DNA from: an uncultured Clostridia bacterium
GTDB lineage: Bacteria; Bacillota; Clostridia; Christensenellales; CALWSW01
DNA length: 15,840 bases
Assembly (NCBI GenBank): GCA_937874755.1
Contig: CALNBC010000246.1
Coordinates: forward strand, 1 to 15,840
Direction: 5' to 3'
Shown here: positions 13,714-15,840 of the stretch, piece after piece
Layout: each line of letters starts with the position of its first letter
Position numbering within the stretch: position 1 is the stretch's first letter
Notes under the pieces: generated by a model
The model's database searches: none
What the model saw: the letters and a program-made list of their open reading frames with translations, nothing else
What the model was told of the DNA's origin: nothing
Position numbers and translations under genes: made by a program

Positions 13714-14967
13714 ATGAACGTCAAAGTCACGCCTTCGCCCCTTCGCGGAAAGATAACCGCGATACCCTCCAAATCGGACGCCCATAGGCTGCTGATTTGC
13801 TCCGCGCTGGCGGATGCACAAACCGAGCTTTCCCTGCCCCGTACCTCCGAGGATATCGACGCCACCATCGGGTGCTTGCGCTCCCTCGGCGCGAAAATTG
13901 AAAGAGACGGCGAAATCTTACACATCACCCCGATAACGAATCCTGCTGATTCCCCGCTATTGGACTGCGCGGAAAGCGGCTCTACGCTAAGGTTCCTGTT
14001 GCCCGTAGCAGCAGCGCTGTGCGAAAGCGCGGGTTTCATCGGTAGCGGCAGACTCCCCGAAAGACCCCTTGGGCAACTCATTGGCGCGATGGAGGAACAT
14101 GAAGTGACTTTTTCGCAGGAAAAGCTGCCGTTTGCAACAAGCGGTAAGCTGTTGAGCGGGAAATATGTTCTGCCCGGGAATATCAGCTCGCAATACATCA
14201 CGGGTCTGCTGCTCGCATTGCCGCTATTAGCTAAGGACAGCGAAATATCGCTGACAACCAGGCTGGAATCCTCCGCCTATGTGGATATTACTCTCAATTC
14301 ATTGGGGTGCTTTGGGGTAAATATAGAGCGAACAAAGAACGGCTTCTTTATAAAAGGCAATCAGCGTTATCGCTCTCCTATTAGGGTGGATGTCGACGGT
14401 GACTGGTCCAATGCAGCGTTCTTCCTTTGCGCAGGCGCGATAGGCGGCAACATAACACTTACCGGTCTTAACGCGGATTCACCCCAGGGTGACAGGCGCA
14501 TATTAGAGTTCCTTCGTAAATTCGGCGCGGATATAACCGAATCTAAAGGTGCAATAGCCGTTAAGAGCTTGCGCCTCGTCGGGTGCGAGATAGACATAGC
14601 CGAAACCCCCGACCTTTTGCCCGCGCTCGCCGTGGTCGCTGCCTTTTCGGAAGGGGAGACCCGGTTTATCAACGCATCGCGCCTTCGACTAAAGGAAAGC
14701 GACCGCCTGAATTCCACCGCTGCCATGCTAAACGCTCTGGGAGGAAATGCAACAGAACTCCCCGACGCGCTTATAGTCCGCGGAACAGCGCTGGCAGGGG
14801 GTGCAGTGGACAGCTTCCACGACCACCGAACAGCCATGGCGGCGGCAATCGCGGGAACTTACTGCAAAGCGCCCGTAATCATAACCGATGCGGGAGCGGC
14901 GGCGAAGTCGTACCCGAGCTTCTATGAGGATTTCGCAAAGCTGGGAGGGAAAGTAGATGTCGTCTGA
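13714..14967 (+). CDS. aroA: 3-phosphoshikimate 1-carboxyvinyltransferase (EPSP synthase)
   Basis: A 417-residue EPSP synthase, transferring enolpyruvate from PEP to shikimate 3-phosphate. Visible are PSKSDAHRLLI (Lys20, Ser21, Arg25, substrate binding), ESGSTLRFLLP (residues 87-97, the PEP and glyphosate-contact loop), GDWSNAAFFL, the catalytic-Asp region ETPDLLPALAV, LRLKESDRL and DHRTAMAAAIAG. The loop reads ESGST where Escherichia coli has GNAGT, a common clostridial form. ATG 13714 has GGAGGG about seven bases upstream. Its last 11 bases overlap the aroC start, so the two are translationally coupled. Confidence 0.95.
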   Translation: MNVKVTPSPLRGKITAIPSKSDAHRLLICSALADAQTELSLPRTSEDIDATIGCLRSLGAKIERDGEILHITPITNPADSPLLDCAESGSTLRFLLPVAAALCESAGFIGSGRLPERPLGQLIGAMEEHEVTFSQEKLPFATSGKLLSGKYVLPGNISSQYITGLLLALPLLAKDSEISLTTRLESSAYVDITLNSLGCFGVNIERTKNGFFIKGNQRYRSPIRVDVDGDWSNAAFFLCAGAIGGNITLTGLNADSPQGDRRILEFLRKFGADITESKGAIAVKSLRLVGCEIDIAETPDLLPALAVVAAFSEGETRFINASRLRLKESDRLNSTAAMLNALGGNATELPDALIVRGTALAGGAVDSFHDHRTAMAAAIAGTYCKAPVIITDAGAAAKSYPSFYEDFAKLGGKVDVV

Positions 14968-15840
14968 ATTCGGCAAAAACATAAGGGTAAGCGTGTTCGG
15001 TCAGTCCCACGGCAAGGCAATAGGTGTAGTTATAGATAACCTGCCTGCGGGCGAAGAAATAGACGAAGCCGAGCTGCTCGCGTTCATGAACCGCAGAAAA
15101 CCTGGTGGCGTACTCGCCACCAAGCGCAAGGAGGACGACGTTCCGGTGTTCCTTGCTGGTCTTGTGGACGGGAAGACCAGCGGCAGTCCCCTTTGCGCAA
15201 TCATCGAAAATGCAGATGCCCGCCCAAAGGATTATGAAGCCCTCTCCACAGTCCCACGGCCTTCCCACGCGGATTACACGGCTTTCGTCAAGTGGGGGGG
15301 CGGCGCGGATATGCGCGGCGGCGGGCATTTTTCCGGCAGGCTGACCGCGCCTCTTTGCATCGCCGGAGGAATAGCCAAGCAGCTGCTCGCCCGAAGGGGT
15401 ATATTTGTCGGGGCGCACTTGCTCGAGGTCGGCGGAGTAAAGGACGCGCCCTTTCCCCTTTACCCGGGCGGCGAACTATTTGCACAAATTGCGAACAAGG
15501 AATTCCCCGCGATAGACGACGAACGCGCAACAGCGATGCAGGCGGCGATTGCCGAGGCGGCAAAGGACGCGGATTCAATCGGCGGGGTAGTCGAATGCGC
15601 CGCCATCGGGCTGCCCGCCGGGATAGGCTCGCCCATGTTCGAGGGCGTGGAAAACAGGCTCGCAGGGGCGATATTCGGCATACCTGCGGTTAAGGGGATA
15701 GAGTTCGGCGCGGGTTTTGAAAGCGCAAGAAAGCGCGGCAGCGATAACAACGACCCCTTTTGCATAGACGATAAAGGAGAAATAAAGACCACCAAGAACG
15801 ACTCCGGCGGCATACTCGGCGGCATCACAAACGGTATGCC
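14957..15840 (+). CDS. aroC: Chorismate synthase, 3' end beyond the window
   Basis: The first roughly 294 residues of chorismate synthase, the reduced-FMN enzyme that forms chorismate from EPSP. The protein begins MSSEFGKNIRVSVFGQSHGK. The first signature, GQSHG (usually GESHG), is at residues 15-19. RRKPGGVLATKRKEDD, RPSHADYTAFVKWGGGADMRGGGHFSGR and DSGGILGGITNGMP follow in family order. The frame has no stop before base 15840; the full family length is about 350-390 residues, so perhaps 60-90 are missing. ATG 14957 has GGGAGGG seven bases upstream and overlaps the aroA stop. Last visible gene of the aro operon. Confidence 0.95.
   Translation, partial: MSSEFGKNIRVSVFGQSHGKAIGVVIDNLPAGEEIDEAELLAFMNRRKPGGVLATKRKEDDVPVFLAGLVDGKTSGSPLCAIIENADARPKDYEALSTVPRPSHADYTAFVKWGGGADMRGGGHFSGRLTAPLCIAGGIAKQLLARRGIFVGAHLLEVGGVKDAPFPLYPGGELFAQIANKEFPAIDDERATAMQAAIAEAAKDADSIGGVVECAAIGLPAGIGSPMFEGVENRLAGAIFGIPAVKGIEFGAGFESARKRGSDNNDPFCIDDKGEIKTTKNDSGGILGGITNGM

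Overview
The window is chromosomal DNA from a spore-forming Bacillota lineage, most likely Clostridia. The evidence is a forespore sigma-G gene, strong AGGAGG-type ribosome binding sites, TTGACA/TATAAT promoters, TTG and GTG starts, and the gene order infB-rbfA-nrnA-truB-ribF-rpsO. It is mostly housekeeping sequence. I see no tRNA, rRNA, CRISPR array, transposase or phage gene.

Layout. (1) 1-4384, plus strand: the end of infB (truncated, with a fold-back palindrome at the first 94 bases), rbfA, a DHH phosphoesterase (nrnA-like), truB, ribF, then rpsO with its own promoter, structured leader and terminator. (2) 4425-6240, minus strand: a two-gene unit of an Lrp/AsnC regulator and a class I/II aminotransferase, with a recognisable promoter and terminator. 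(3) 6253-7170, minus strand: sigG preceded by a sigma-F-type promoter; its last 27 codons do not encode the expected region 4.2 recognition helix. (4) 7206-8619, minus strand: a CDF metal transporter with a perfect consensus promoter and a structured 3' UTR. (5) 8620-10437, plus strand: AT-rich spacer, a 65-residue Gly-rich single-span membrane protein, a lipoprotein of unknown function and a doubtful 44-residue ORF. (6) 10553-15840, plus strand: the aromatic amino acid operon aroF-tyrA-aroB-aroA-aroC, with aroC running off the window.

The most interesting element is the untranslated region before aroF. It holds a short translatable ORF (10613-10720, 35 residues) with its own AAGGAG site, in which 8 of 11 consecutive residues are Phe or Tyr. 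An intrinsic terminator follows 20 bases after its stop. A 9-bp alternative pairing (10687-10695 with 10747-10755) is incompatible with that terminator. This is the layout of a ribosome-mediated attenuator sensing Phe/Tyr-tRNA charging, placed before a Phe/Tyr/chorismate operon. Bacillota usually use T-box RNAs for this job, and I see no T-box here. With the ferredoxin-like regulatory domain on the DAHP synthase and a TyrA that lacks an ACT domain, the operon appears to be controlled at the leader and at its first enzyme.
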